Under the pieces are notes generated by a model, which was not told the origin of the DNA, did not search any database, and saw only the letters and a program-made list of their open reading frames with translations. Shown piece after piece: positions 24,201 to 32,346 of a DNA stretch of 35,441 nt. A program made the translations under genes and the position numbers. Numbering within the stretch: the first letter of the stretch is position 1; every line of letters begins with the position of its first letter. The stretch comes from Sphingobacterium sp. (GTDB taxonomy: Bacteria > Bacteroidota > Bacteroidia > Sphingobacteriales > Sphingobacteriaceae): positions 1 through 35,441 of the forward strand of contig JALAGS010000168.1 in assembly GCA_022712315.1 (NCBI GenBank), given 5' to 3'.

Positions 24201-25471
24201 ATTTAAAAGACTTATTAAGAATAGGCTTACTGAAAAAAAATGAACTAAAAGCGTTAAAGGGGAAGGATCATCAAATACTGGATTTTGCAGAAATAACCCG
24301 CTCAAAATACAAACTTTTGGAGAGGGCATTTGACCGCCTGCCAGCGGAGCCTCTCCGCGAATTTTCCGAATTTGCAGCCAAGGAATCTTCATGGCTTAAC
24401 GATTATACACTTTTTAAAGTGCTAAAAAATAAACATAGAAATCTTCCTTGGTATGAATGGCCGCTGATTTACAGACAGCGTGATAGCACTGCACTGAACG
24501 ATTTCGCAGCGGAATGCAAACAGGAATTGCAAAAAGAAAAGTGGTTTCAATACTTGTTTTTCAGACAATGGGATGCCTTAAGAAAATATGCGCGTGATTA
24601 TGGAGTAAGATTTATTGGTGATATCCCATTTTATGTAGCTTACGATTCTGCCGACGTGTGGGCCAATCCCCAATATTTTTCACTTGGAGCAGATGCAGAG
24701 ATGAAATATGTTGCAGGAGTACCACCCGACTACTTCAATGCAGAAGGCCAATTATGGGGAATGCCGACCTACAATTGGGCATCGCTTAAACAAGATGGCT
24801 ACCAATGGTGGATCGATCGCTTATCACACAACTGTGCGCTATTCGATAAGTTGAGGCTTGATCATTTTAGAGCGTTTTCTTCTTATTGGGAAGTTCCCAT
24901 AGAAGAAACTTCCGCTAAAAATGGAACATGGTCTGAGGGGCCCGGCGCAGATTTCTTTGAGAAGGTCAGTATGAATTTAGATAATATGCCTTTTATCGCT
25001 GAGGACCTTGGTGATATAGATGCTAAAGTATATCAGCTACGTGATCAATTTAACTTTCCGGGTATGGCCGTTCTTCAATTTGCTTTCGGTAATGATATGT
25101 CAAGCTCACCCCACATTCCACATCAGTATAACCGCAATTTGGTTGCTTATACCGGTACGCATGATAATAATACCACGCTTTCTTGGTATAACCAAGATCT
25201 GGATGTATGGAGCATAGAAAACCTTCATAACTATTTCGGGCAAATGCTTGAAAGCGGAAATATAAATGAAAACCTTATGCGGTCACTGTACTCCTCTGTC
25301 GCAGATACAGTCATTGTGCCGATGCAAGACATCTTAAATCTTGATGGATCTTGCCGCATGAATAGGCCTGCCAGTACAGCAGGAAATTGGCTATGGCGCA
25401 TGCAAAAGGGAGCTTTTGCTTCAACAATTCAGGAAAAATTAATTGACTACACAAAATTATATAATCGTTAA
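21269..25471 (+). CDS. treY: TreY-MalQ fusion: maltooligosyltrehalose synthase plus 4-alpha-glucanotransferase
   Basis: A 1400-residue cytoplasmic fusion. Residues about 12-900 are maltooligosyltrehalose synthase (TreY, GH13), which turns the reducing end of maltodextrin into a trehalose unit. Its motifs are ITYRIQFHKEFNF, MHGYDGVN, QDIVPNHM, DGLRIDHMDGLYNP (nucleophile Asp), IIAEKILERGEKLP (acid/base Glu) and NASSTHDTKRGEDS. Residues about 905-1400 are 4-alpha-glucanotransferase (MalQ, GH77): GILMHISSLPSSYGIGDLG, SWWQVLPLGPT, KLRLDHFRAFSSYW, AEDLGDI and GTHDNNTTLSWY. Both halves look complete. Fusing them would let short, unusable maltodextrins be rebuilt into TreY substrates. The ORF is unbroken, so it is not an assembly artefact of two genes. 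It heads the trehalose operon; glgX starts 8 bases later. Confidence 0.94.
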   Translation: MQTNRDVSINEPHITYRIQFHKEFNFSDFKEIIPYLRELGIDTIYAAPILQSTPGSMHGYDGVNMNQINSELGTLEELRAIKKKLDNYKMKWLQDIVPNHMAFHPANKWLMNLLEFGESSKYRSFFDTCYSSNLFEKGKLMVPILGRTLEETIVNRDINLVFLDNFLQLSYQENRYPLSPESYCFILEDYLKETQPDFNGLLVQVNTAQANGDIEGWKQLRTHIFKDLSDEKLKLILDQFNNDLKRLQELVAHQHYELCPWWFTNERINFRRFFTVNELICLNVQDGDVFEQSHQLVKELVKEGLIDGLRIDHMDGLYNPNEYLYNLRKTVGPKIYIIAEKILERGEKLPLEWPIQGTTGYDFLSACNNVCSYKSGKKVLDNYYTKITGEKLSIKKEQYIKKSRILSVYMQGELDNLTKLLTSLIGVNSQDKHDSIRDILKSFLALFPVYRVYDDSFPLSTSSFKLLSSLFEKLNRKPKLDKEMLDQFRNLFERAQVNSESPNRTALADFFLRCMQLTGPVMAKGVEDTLMYTYNSFIAHNEVGDHPDNSGLSKKKFHRLMQERQRDWPLSINASSTHDTKRGEDSRSRLLVLTAMAKKWTKQVQIWQDIVWNEYRKDLPHPNDEYFIYQSLVASYPMGKQDAQDNVAFEKRFLDYLVKYLREGKERSTWENPDLVYETSVQEFASFLLDKDRPFFTSFYQFIGVVADFGILNSLTQQILKFTCPGVPDIYQGSELWNYSFVDPDNRRPIDYQLNINLLHAIENIAREERSQYLWRNRYNGSIKLWLVKELIKLRRDDNALSSDSSYIPLKVSGRYRKHILAFARRSGDDWMVVILPLHLAAIGKISKFVLGSFDWSDTKVHLSANHSVNWRHIFTDVEGDGTEVAVNAIFRDLPLAILKYKDRLPKRSSGILMHISSLPSSYGIGDLGTESRRFVQQLHYSGQSWWQVLPLGPTDESQCHSPYSTLSSRAGNPLFIDLKDLLRIGLLKKNELKALKGKDHQILDFAEITRSKYKLLERAFDRLPAEPLREFSEFAAKESSWLNDYTLFKVLKNKHRNLPWYEWPLIYRQRDSTALNDFAAECKQELQKEKWFQYLFFRQWDALRKYARDYGVRFIGDIPFYVAYDSADVWANPQYFSLGADAEMKYVAGVPPDYFNAEGQLWGMPTYNWASLKQDGYQWWIDRLSHNCALFDKLRLDHFRAFSSYWEVPIEETSAKNGTWSEGPGADFFEKVSMNLDNMPFIAEDLGDIDAKVYQLRDQFNFPGMAVLQFAFGNDMSSSPHIPHQYNRNLVAYTGTHDNNTTLSWYNQDLDVWSIENLHNYFGQMLESGNINENLMRSLYSSVADTVIVPMQDILNLDGSCRMNRPASTAGNWLWRMQKGAFASTIQEKLIDYTKLYNR

Positions 25472-25479
25472 ATAGTAAG

Positions 25480-27588
25480 ATGGAAACAAAAATATCTATT
25501 GGAAGTCCTTATCCTTTAGGAGCAACTTATGATGGGGAGGGTGTTAACTTTGCCCTTTTCTCCGAACATGCTGAAGCTGTTGAACTTTATCTCTATGATA
25601 GTTCCGATGAGCACGAAATCGCAAAATTTAAACTCACGGAGAAGACCCATCAGGTGTGGCATATTTATGTCGCGGGGATTAAACCGGGGCAACTATACGG
25701 CTATCGCGTAAACGGCCCCTATGATCCGGCGCAGGGACATCGTTTTAATCCACATAAATTGTTGATTGATCCTTATGCAAAGGCAATTTCGGGCACTGTA
25801 AAATGGAATGACGCACTATTCGCTTATAACATAGGAGATGACGATTTGAGTATAGATACAACTGATAGTGCTCCTTTCGTCCCAAAATCCGTTGTGACGG
25901 ACGATAAATTTGATTGGGGAAACGACAATCCGCCACGTATACCGATGCATCAAAGTGTAATTTATGAAGCCCATGTAAAAGGATTTACAGCGATGCATCC
26001 CGACATTCCGGAAGAAATAAGAGGAAGCTATGCTGCTATGGCACATCCGGTTGCGATAAATTACCTGAAAGAATTGGGTGTCACTGCGGTTGAATTATTA
26101 CCTATACACCACTTTCTGACTGACCGTCACTTAAAAGATAAAGGCCTGGCCAACTATTGGGGATATAATAGTATTGGTTTTTTCGCCCCTGATGTTCGGT
26201 ATTCTGCTTCCGGTACACATGGACAGCAGGTTTTTGAATTCAAGGAAATGGTGAAAGCGCTGCATGCGGCAGGAATAGAAGTTATCCTTGATGTTGTTTA
26301 TAACCATACGGGCGAGGGGAATGAGATGGGGCCTACACTTTCCTTTAGAGGAATAGACAATGCTTCTTATTACCGTTTGGCTGAGGATCCGCGTTACTAT
26401 ATGGATTTTACAGGAACTGGTAATACCTTGAATAGCCGCCAGCCAAATGTATTGCGGTTGATTATGGATAGCTTGCGTTATTGGGTGCAGGAAATGCACG
26501 TTGATGGATTTCGCTTTGATTTGGCATCGGCATTGGCACGTGAGCTCCATGATGTCGACAAACTAAGTTCTTTCTTTGATGTCATTCATCAGGATCCCGT
26601 GATATCACAGGTTAAACTAATTGCTGAACCATGGGATATTGGAGAGGGGGGATATCAGGTTGGCGAATTCCCCCCGGGCTGGGCCGAATGGAATGGAAAG
26701 TACCGTGACTGTATCCGTGATTACTGGATTGGAGCGGACAGTATGATCGCCGAATTTGCCAATCGTCTTACAGGTTCCTCCGATTTATACCGTGGTGACA
26801 ATCGTACGCCTTCGGCTAGTGTCAATTTCATTACCGCACATGATGGATTTACACTTCACGATTTGGTATCGTATAACGATAAGCACAATGAAGCTAATGG
26901 CGAGGATAATAATGATGGAGAAAGCCACAATCGTTCCTGGAACTGTGGTGCCGAAGGACCAACAGACGACCCAGCGGTAAATAGTCTAAGGGAAAAACAA
27001 AAGCGAAACATGCTGGTAACCTTATTTCTTTCTCAAGGAGTACCGATGCTTGTCGCTGGAGATGAACAGGGAAGAACACAGCAGGGTAACAATAATGCCT
27101 ATTGTCAGGATAATGAGATTTCTTGGTTGGACTGGAATAAAGCAGATAGCACCTTATTGGATTTTACCAAAAAACTGATCCATTTTCGGCGCGACCATCC
27201 GATATTCTGTCGCCGCAAATGGTTTCAAGGATTGCCTATCCGTGGTGCGGGTGTTGATGATATCGTCTGGTTTCTCCCTGACGCATCCGAGATGGACGAC
27301 CATCATTGGCAGGAAGATTATGCGCGGTCCCTTGCTGTATTTTTAAATGGTGCAGGCATTAGATCAGTTGATACGGATGGAAAGAAGATCGTGGATGCTA
27401 ATTTTTATCTGTTATTTAATGCGCATTGGGAAGATGTGACGTACAAACTCCCCAGTGAAAATTATGGGACTAGTTGGTGCAAGATCTTAGACACGAATAA
27501 TGATACGATAGAAGATTTTGGACAATTTGCAGCTGGAGATACTGTTTTAGCGCCTTCACGCTCCATTCTTTTATTTCAATCAAAATAA
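25480..27588 (+). CDS. glgX: Glycogen debranching enzyme GlgX/TreX
   Basis: A 702-residue isoamylase-type debranching enzyme (GH13) that cuts alpha-1,6 branches of glycogen to give linear chains for TreY. The N-terminal carbohydrate-binding domain carries GSPYPLGATYDGEGVNFALF. Catalytic motifs are ILDVVYNHTGEGNE, DGFRFDLASALARE (nucleophile Asp), LIAEPWDIGEGGYQVG (acid/base Glu) and TAHDGFTLHDLVSYN. Length matches GlgX/TreX. It sits 8 bases after the TreY-MalQ fusion and 14 bases before treZ, so it belongs to the trehalose operon. The synonym treX also fits the context. Confidence 0.95.
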   Translation: METKISIGSPYPLGATYDGEGVNFALFSEHAEAVELYLYDSSDEHEIAKFKLTEKTHQVWHIYVAGIKPGQLYGYRVNGPYDPAQGHRFNPHKLLIDPYAKAISGTVKWNDALFAYNIGDDDLSIDTTDSAPFVPKSVVTDDKFDWGNDNPPRIPMHQSVIYEAHVKGFTAMHPDIPEEIRGSYAAMAHPVAINYLKELGVTAVELLPIHHFLTDRHLKDKGLANYWGYNSIGFFAPDVRYSASGTHGQQVFEFKEMVKALHAAGIEVILDVVYNHTGEGNEMGPTLSFRGIDNASYYRLAEDPRYYMDFTGTGNTLNSRQPNVLRLIMDSLRYWVQEMHVDGFRFDLASALARELHDVDKLSSFFDVIHQDPVISQVKLIAEPWDIGEGGYQVGEFPPGWAEWNGKYRDCIRDYWIGADSMIAEFANRLTGSSDLYRGDNRTPSASVNFITAHDGFTLHDLVSYNDKHNEANGEDNNDGESHNRSWNCGAEGPTDDPAVNSLREKQKRNMLVTLFLSQGVPMLVAGDEQGRTQQGNNNAYCQDNEISWLDWNKADSTLLDFTKKLIHFRRDHPIFCRRKWFQGLPIRGAGVDDIVWFLPDASEMDDHHWQEDYARSLAVFLNGAGIRSVDTDGKKIVDANFYLLFNAHWEDVTYKLPSENYGTSWCKILDTNNDTIEDFGQFAAGDTVLAPSRSILLFQSK

Positions 27589-27602
27589 GACGGAACTGGC
27601 AT

Positions 27603-29426
27603 ATGAGGAAAACAGGAGTTAATCACATTGGAATTCGTTTCAGTCATGAACTATCTCAGATTCGTGTATGGGCACCAATGGCGAAAAATGTGAGTTGCCG
27701 ACTTGCTGAAAATAGTGTGGAGATCCCACTGAAACCGGAGCAATATGGCTATTGGTACGCCGAAAGTAATTTAATCGCTGCCGGAGATCTCTATAAAATT
27801 AGTGTGGAGGGAAAGGAATTTCCTGATCCGGCTTCACGTTCACAGCCAGAAGGGGTTCACGGCCCTTCGCAGGTTGTCGATCTTGAATTTCCCTGGACCG
27901 ATCAAAATTATCAACCGGCAGCTCAGTCCGATTTCATTATCTACGAGCTTCATGTGGGTACATTTACTTCATCTCATGATTTTGATGGGGTTATTAAGAA
28001 GATCCCCTACCTAAAAGATTTGGGGATCACGGCTATTGAAATCATGCCGGTCGCGCAGTTTCCTGGCGAAAGAAATTGGGGTTACGATGGTGTTTTCCCA
28101 TTTGCTGTACAGGATTCTTATGGTGGTGCCGCGGAGCTCCAAAGGCTGGTTAATGCTTGCCATGAGGTTAATATGGCTGTTATTTTGGATGTAGTTTATA
28201 ATCACATCGGACCAGAGGGAAATTATTTGCCTAATTTCGGCCCATATTTTACGGATAAATATCACACCCCTTGGGGTGAGGCTTTCAACTATGACGACCG
28301 TTTCTGTCATGGGCAGCGGGACTTTGTGCTAAATAATGTACGGATGTGGCTGGAAGACTTTCATATCGATGCTCTTCGGATGGACGCTGTACACGCCATT
28401 AAAGATTTTAGTGCGGTCCATATCCTGCAGGAAATTCGTAAAGAAACAGATGATATTATCGCCACATCAGGTAAAGAGCGTTTTCTATTCGTTGAGTGTG
28501 ATCTCAATGATAGACGATTTCTGGACCCTTTGGCAAAAAATGGCTTTGGTATGGATGCTCAATGGCTAGATGAATTTCATCACGCCCTGAGAGTAGCAGT
28601 AGGCGAAGCCAAGAAAGGGTATTATGAGGAGTTTAATGGATTGGATGATCTCGCAAAGGCCTATGAGAAAGCTTACGTTTTTGATGGTAATTACTCTTTC
28701 CATAGAGAAAAATTCTTCGGAACAGACACCAACGACATTCGCGGTGATCGATTCATCGTTTTCTGTCAAAACCATGATCAGGTCGGCAATAGGATGCTGG
28801 GTGATCGTGCCGCCTCGCTTTACCCGCAAGAAAGAACACGGCTCATGGCTTTTGCCGTTTTCATGTCCCCTTATCTTCCTTTACTGTTTATGGGCGAGGA
28901 GTGGGGCACAGAAAGAGCCTTTCCGTATTTTGTCAGTCATGGTGATCCGGAACTTGTTGAGCTGGTGAGAGCTGGTAGAAAAGAAGAGTTTAAAGATTTT
29001 CTTACCGATTCTCAAATTCCTGATCCGCAAGAAGAAGCGGTATTTACAAAGGCGGTCCTGGATTGGGACGAACTTAATCTTGAGTCGTGTCAGCAACATT
29101 TGTCGTATTATAAATCACTGATAGCATTCCGGAAAACGAATCCATTGCTAAAAAATCTGCAGCGGAATGAAATGACAGTTGAAAGTTTCCTTGACAAAAA
29201 GGTACTGCTCATACGCGTAAAAAAAGACGATAGCTGCATGTGTATAATTATGAACTTTTCGGACCATACACAGCAAATAAATCTACCGACGCATCAACGA
29301 TGGAAATTAATATTTGATACCAACGAAATGAATATCGGGAATTCGATAGATACTAATACTTTCCCTGCCGCAGAGGTAGCCTCTTTACCTTGGTCAGGAA
29401 ATGTTTATACCTCCGCATCCAAATAA
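27603..29426 (+). CDS. treZ: Maltooligosyltrehalose trehalohydrolase TreZ
   Basis: A 607-residue GH13 enzyme that releases trehalose from maltooligosyltrehalose. The N-terminal domain (RVWAPMAKNVSCRL) is followed by DFIIYELHVGTFTSSHDFDG, RNWGYDGVFPFAVQDSYGG, ILDVVYNHIGPEGN and DALRMDAVHAIKDFS (nucleophile Asp). Next come FVECDLNDRRF (acid/base Glu), FHHALRVAVGEAKKGYY and FCQNHDQVGNRMLGDR. These identify TreZ rather than a branching enzyme. It closes the operon; a terminator lies 138 bases downstream. With the two preceding genes it gives a full route from glycogen to trehalose. Confidence 0.95.
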   Translation: MRKTGVNHIGIRFSHELSQIRVWAPMAKNVSCRLAENSVEIPLKPEQYGYWYAESNLIAAGDLYKISVEGKEFPDPASRSQPEGVHGPSQVVDLEFPWTDQNYQPAAQSDFIIYELHVGTFTSSHDFDGVIKKIPYLKDLGITAIEIMPVAQFPGERNWGYDGVFPFAVQDSYGGAAELQRLVNACHEVNMAVILDVVYNHIGPEGNYLPNFGPYFTDKYHTPWGEAFNYDDRFCHGQRDFVLNNVRMWLEDFHIDALRMDAVHAIKDFSAVHILQEIRKETDDIIATSGKERFLFVECDLNDRRFLDPLAKNGFGMDAQWLDEFHHALRVAVGEAKKGYYEEFNGLDDLAKAYEKAYVFDGNYSFHREKFFGTDTNDIRGDRFIVFCQNHDQVGNRMLGDRAASLYPQERTRLMAFAVFMSPYLPLLFMGEEWGTERAFPYFVSHGDPELVELVRAGRKEEFKDFLTDSQIPDPQEEAVFTKAVLDWDELNLESCQQHLSYYKSLIAFRKTNPLLKNLQRNEMTVESFLDKKVLLIRVKKDDSCMCIIMNFSDHTQQINLPTHQRWKLIFDTNEMNIGNSIDTNTFPAAEVASLPWSGNVYTSASK

Positions 29427-29830
29427 ATAGTTTTGCAAGGATTAGTGCTGGCGATTGAATAGGAATTAGTTAATGTGGAAGCTTAAAATAAATAATCCAA
29501 ACAAAGTGGTGAAAAGTATTGTTCATTAAATAAAGACTGCTTGTCCGGTCATGAAGAAAGTTTTAAAGCTAGGGTCTTTCCAACCTAGCTTTTTTTATTT
29601 TCTACCGAAATAGTCTATGAATAAGCATTAATATCAGTACGTTGAATTATTCAAGCTCCTGAATAAACATTGGACAATCGTTTGATCCGTTTTTCGTCGT
29701 TATTTTTTTATATATTAGCCATAGATATGACATGTTTGAAGAGGGGTGCTAGATTTACGATGTATGGCAAATTATCTCTTTCGAGAATTTCCTATTAGTA
29801 GCAAATTAAAAGATTAAAAACTAGCAAAGT
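29427..29830. other. Gene-free stretch with the trehalose operon terminator
   Basis: A 404-base gap. It holds one clear hairpin terminator (29565-29597) and otherwise AT-rich DNA leading into the phytochrome gene. A CATGTTTG at 29731-29738 is one base off TAnnTTTG but lacks a matching -33 TTG. Confidence 0.4.
29565..29597 (+). terminator. Terminator of the trehalose operon
   Basis: AAAGCTAGG and CCTAGCTTT form a 9-bp perfect stem around GTCTTTCCAA, followed by a T-rich run. It is the best intrinsic terminator downstream of treZ. Confidence 0.75.
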
Positions 29831-32005
29831 ATGCGTCAACTGGAGTGTCACGAAGAAGAAATCCATTTATGTGGTAAAATTCAATTTTTCGGTTTCCTTT
29901 GTATTTTCAATGAGAGCGGATGTATTGCCGCAAGTGAGAACCTATCTTCCGTACTGGAAATTCCTATGAAGGAAATCTTGGGGAGATCGATCGGTCAGCT
30001 ATTGCCTTTGTTATCATCAGAGCAGGAGTGGAATCTCAAAGAGATTGAAAGACAGATCACAGGGGAGATATTTACCCGTTTTGTGGAACGTATCCGTATC
30101 AAAGGTGTGGATTATTATCTAAGCATTTACCGATATGATGACAAAACATACGTTGAAGTTGAGATCTGTAGCGAAAATCATCTAAAAGCGACCCGTTTAT
30201 TCTATTATGCAAAATATCTAGAAGAGCAGCATGGCAATGCTTGGCAATCATTAACGGTATTGATCCGCCAGATTATTGGTTTTGATCGTGTTATGGTATA
30301 CCGTTTCGAAGAGGATAATAGTGGGCAGGTAATTGCAGAGTCCCTGGCCGATGGAATGACCTCACTGATGGGGTACCGCTATCCAGAATTTGATATCCCT
30401 GCGCAAGCAAGAGCACTTTACGTCAAATTCCTTGCGCGACATGTTGCGGATGTCGATGCGCCGACTATCGCTATAAAAGGCTTGGAGGCAGGAGAAATTG
30501 ATCTTACACGTTGTAGCCTCAGGGCATTGTCTCCAGTACATTTACAATATCTTAAGAACGCTGGTGCGCGCGCCAGCGCCAGTTTTTCGATCGTTATCGA
30601 GGGAAAACTTTGGGGGCTGGTAGCCTGTCAGAATAGTCTGCCTTTGAATGTTGACCTTGCCCAACGTCATTTATGCGCGTTCTTAACGCAGTACGCTATC
30701 AACTATTACCTTTCAGAACATCAAAAAGAAAACCTTGTGGCCCAGACGATAATGGGGGTTATGGAACGTGATCTGAAGTCTGAACTATTGGTAAACAGTG
30801 ATATTGGAGTCGTACTTGAGCGCTTTGCACCCCAAATCTTGGAAATTGTTGGGGCAGATGGATTGATGATCAAACATGACCGTGGTTACAAAACCTGGGG
30901 TGAGGTGCCCACAGAATTACAGCAGCGTCAGATTGATCAGTATATAGAAATACAAGGCGAAAGCGACTTATTTTTTACGTCAAATTTTGTTTACGAGGAG
31001 GAGCCGCTTGAACAATCGGTCATATTCCCGGGTATTCTCCGGATAAATATTCTTCCCAGCAATAAATGGCATATCTATTTATTCCGTAAAGAGCATGTGT
31101 ACGAAGATGTATGGGCTGGGAAACCTGAAAAAATATATCATTATGATCCCGAAAGGGAAGTAGAGTTTCCGTCACCCAGGACATCATTTGAAGCTTGGCG
31201 TGAAAAGATGAAAGGCAAGTCTGTCAAATGGAAGAATGCTGAGCTTTCTTTTATGGAGAAAGTCGCACAAATAACGCAACAGGCTATTGCCCAACGGGGA
31301 GGAGAAATTGCCCAGCTCAACAAGGAACTCGTTAGATCAAACAATGCCTTAGATACATTTGGCTATACGTTGACCCACGATCTTAAAAATCCCCTTTCCT
31401 CGATAAAGCTTGCTGCACAGATGATGTTGATGAAAGATGATCTTCCGAAAGAGATGTTACGAAAAATGGCAACGAATATCATGGATGCTACAGGATTGAT
31501 AACAGAAATGATGGACAAGGTTTATCAGCTTACACAGTCTAATTATGTAGCCTTTAAAACCGAACTGATAGATCCTCGAAACAAAATCCTCAATATTCTC
31601 GAGAGCTGCAAGCAGCAGTTTGAAAGCGCAAGGCTGGAATTTGTTTTAGGGGAAACATGGCCAATTCTCGGAGAAAGAACACTTTTATATCAGCTGTTTT
31701 TAAATCTAATCGGAAACGCGATAAAATATAGCAGTAAAAAAGAACAGCCAAAGGTCGAAGTTTATAGTGAAAAACACGGACATTCAATTTGTTACTATAT
31801 TAAAGACAATGGGATCGGTATGGATATTAAGGACGACAGTAATATATTTGAAATCTTTAAACGGCTTCCTAACTCGCAGGGCTTTGAAGGATCAGGGATT
31901 GGGCTTTCCATCGTAAAACGTATAGCGGATCGTCTTGATGCAAAAGTTACCGTTGAAAGCCAACTTCATATAGGCACAACCTTTTGTGTCAAATTTAAAG
32001 TTTAA
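29831..32005 (+). CDS. Bacteriophytochrome sensor histidine kinase
   Basis: A 724-residue red/far-red light sensor kinase with PAS-GAF-PHY-HisKA-HATPase order. Cys6 aligns with the biliverdin-binding Cys; the GAF has FDIPAQARALY with D188, SPVHLQYL with the pyrrole-water His237, and Tyr240. The PHY tongue has PRTSFEAWRE near 453-462. The kinase has HDLKNPLSSIKL with His516, LIGNAIKYSS, DNGIGMDI and GSGIGLSIVKRIAD. Odd points: the canonical IHxPGxIQPHG reads IHLCGKIQFFG (C14, F19, F20), and the ring-D His after the GAF AC pair (DrBphP H290, as I recall) is Gln267. No haem oxygenase or response regulator adjoins, so it is an orphan; the partner is elsewhere. Confidence 0.9.
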   Translation: MRQLECHEEEIHLCGKIQFFGFLCIFNESGCIAASENLSSVLEIPMKEILGRSIGQLLPLLSSEQEWNLKEIERQITGEIFTRFVERIRIKGVDYYLSIYRYDDKTYVEVEICSENHLKATRLFYYAKYLEEQHGNAWQSLTVLIRQIIGFDRVMVYRFEEDNSGQVIAESLADGMTSLMGYRYPEFDIPAQARALYVKFLARHVADVDAPTIAIKGLEAGEIDLTRCSLRALSPVHLQYLKNAGARASASFSIVIEGKLWGLVACQNSLPLNVDLAQRHLCAFLTQYAINYYLSEHQKENLVAQTIMGVMERDLKSELLVNSDIGVVLERFAPQILEIVGADGLMIKHDRGYKTWGEVPTELQQRQIDQYIEIQGESDLFFTSNFVYEEEPLEQSVIFPGILRINILPSNKWHIYLFRKEHVYEDVWAGKPEKIYHYDPEREVEFPSPRTSFEAWREKMKGKSVKWKNAELSFMEKVAQITQQAIAQRGGEIAQLNKELVRSNNALDTFGYTLTHDLKNPLSSIKLAAQMMLMKDDLPKEMLRKMATNIMDATGLITEMMDKVYQLTQSNYVAFKTELIDPRNKILNILESCKQQFESARLEFVLGETWPILGERTLLYQLFLNLIGNAIKYSSKKEQPKVEVYSEKHGHSICYYIKDNGIGMDIKDDSNIFEIFKRLPNSQGFEGSGIGLSIVKRIADRLDAKVTVESQLHIGTTFCVKFKV

Positions 32006-32024
32006 TGATAAAGTGATTATTGGA

Positions 32025-32065
32025 CAAACAGAAACAGGAGCTATTAAGGCTCCTGTTTCTGTTTG
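32025..32065 (+). terminator. Terminator of the phytochrome gene
   Basis: CAAACAGAAACAGGAGC and GCTCCTGTTTCTGTTTG form a perfect 17-bp stem with a 7-base loop (TATTAAG), followed by AACCTTTTT. It lies 19 bases after the stop codon. Confidence 0.75.
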
Positions 32066-32249
32066 AACCTTTTTGTAATCTTTATTTTACACACAATATC
32101 CCACTCCCACGCCAAACGCCATTTTTTTTCCCATCAACTTTTACTTTTTCTTTATTGGTGGCTTCTACAATTCTATTAGACAGGAAAACTTAGAAATACT
32201 TTTTGAATTAAAACAAACGAATAGTGGATTGGAAAAGTTCCTATAAGGA

Positions 32250-32262
32250 AACATGTCATGTT
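32250..32262. promoter_or_regulatory. Palindrome upstream of the catalase gene
   Basis: AACATG-T-CATGTT is a perfect inverted repeat (6-base arms) 84 bases before the catalase start, inside a larger imperfect one, GGAAACATG...TTGTTTC. GGAAAAGTTCC is a second small palindrome at 32231-32241. It is placed where a peroxide-responsive operator might be; the regulator is unknown. Confidence 0.3.
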
Positions 32263-32346
32263 GTTTCTCCGAATGTACACCATGAAACATGAATCAAAAT
32301 TTTTCCAAAGTTTAAGGAAGTTATTAATTTATAAACCCATAAATCC

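Larger units (their letters stand above)
32006..32346. other. Gene-free stretch between phytochrome and catalase
   Basis: A 341-base gap holding the phytochrome terminator (32025-32065), palindromes near 32231-32262 and AT-rich DNA before the catalase. A minus-strand open frame without start codon (VKVDGKKNGVWRGSG, about 32090-32190) was seen but not called. Confidence 0.4.

Noticed and set aside
21269..25471. Fusion as artefact of a missing stop codon between two genes
   Set aside because: The frame is open throughout, the linker between the domains is short, both domains are complete and no internal start with its own upstream gap is seen.
26131..26550. 139-codon minus-strand ORF inside glgX
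   Set aside because: It lies wholly within a strongly supported GH13 gene and its translation has no protein-like pattern.
32090..32200. Minus-strand open frame reading VEATNKEKVKVDGKKNG, with a neighbouring frame giving MAFGVGVGYCV
   Set aside because: There is no start codon in the long frame, and the short one is only 11 codons. It might be a remnant, but the support is too thin.
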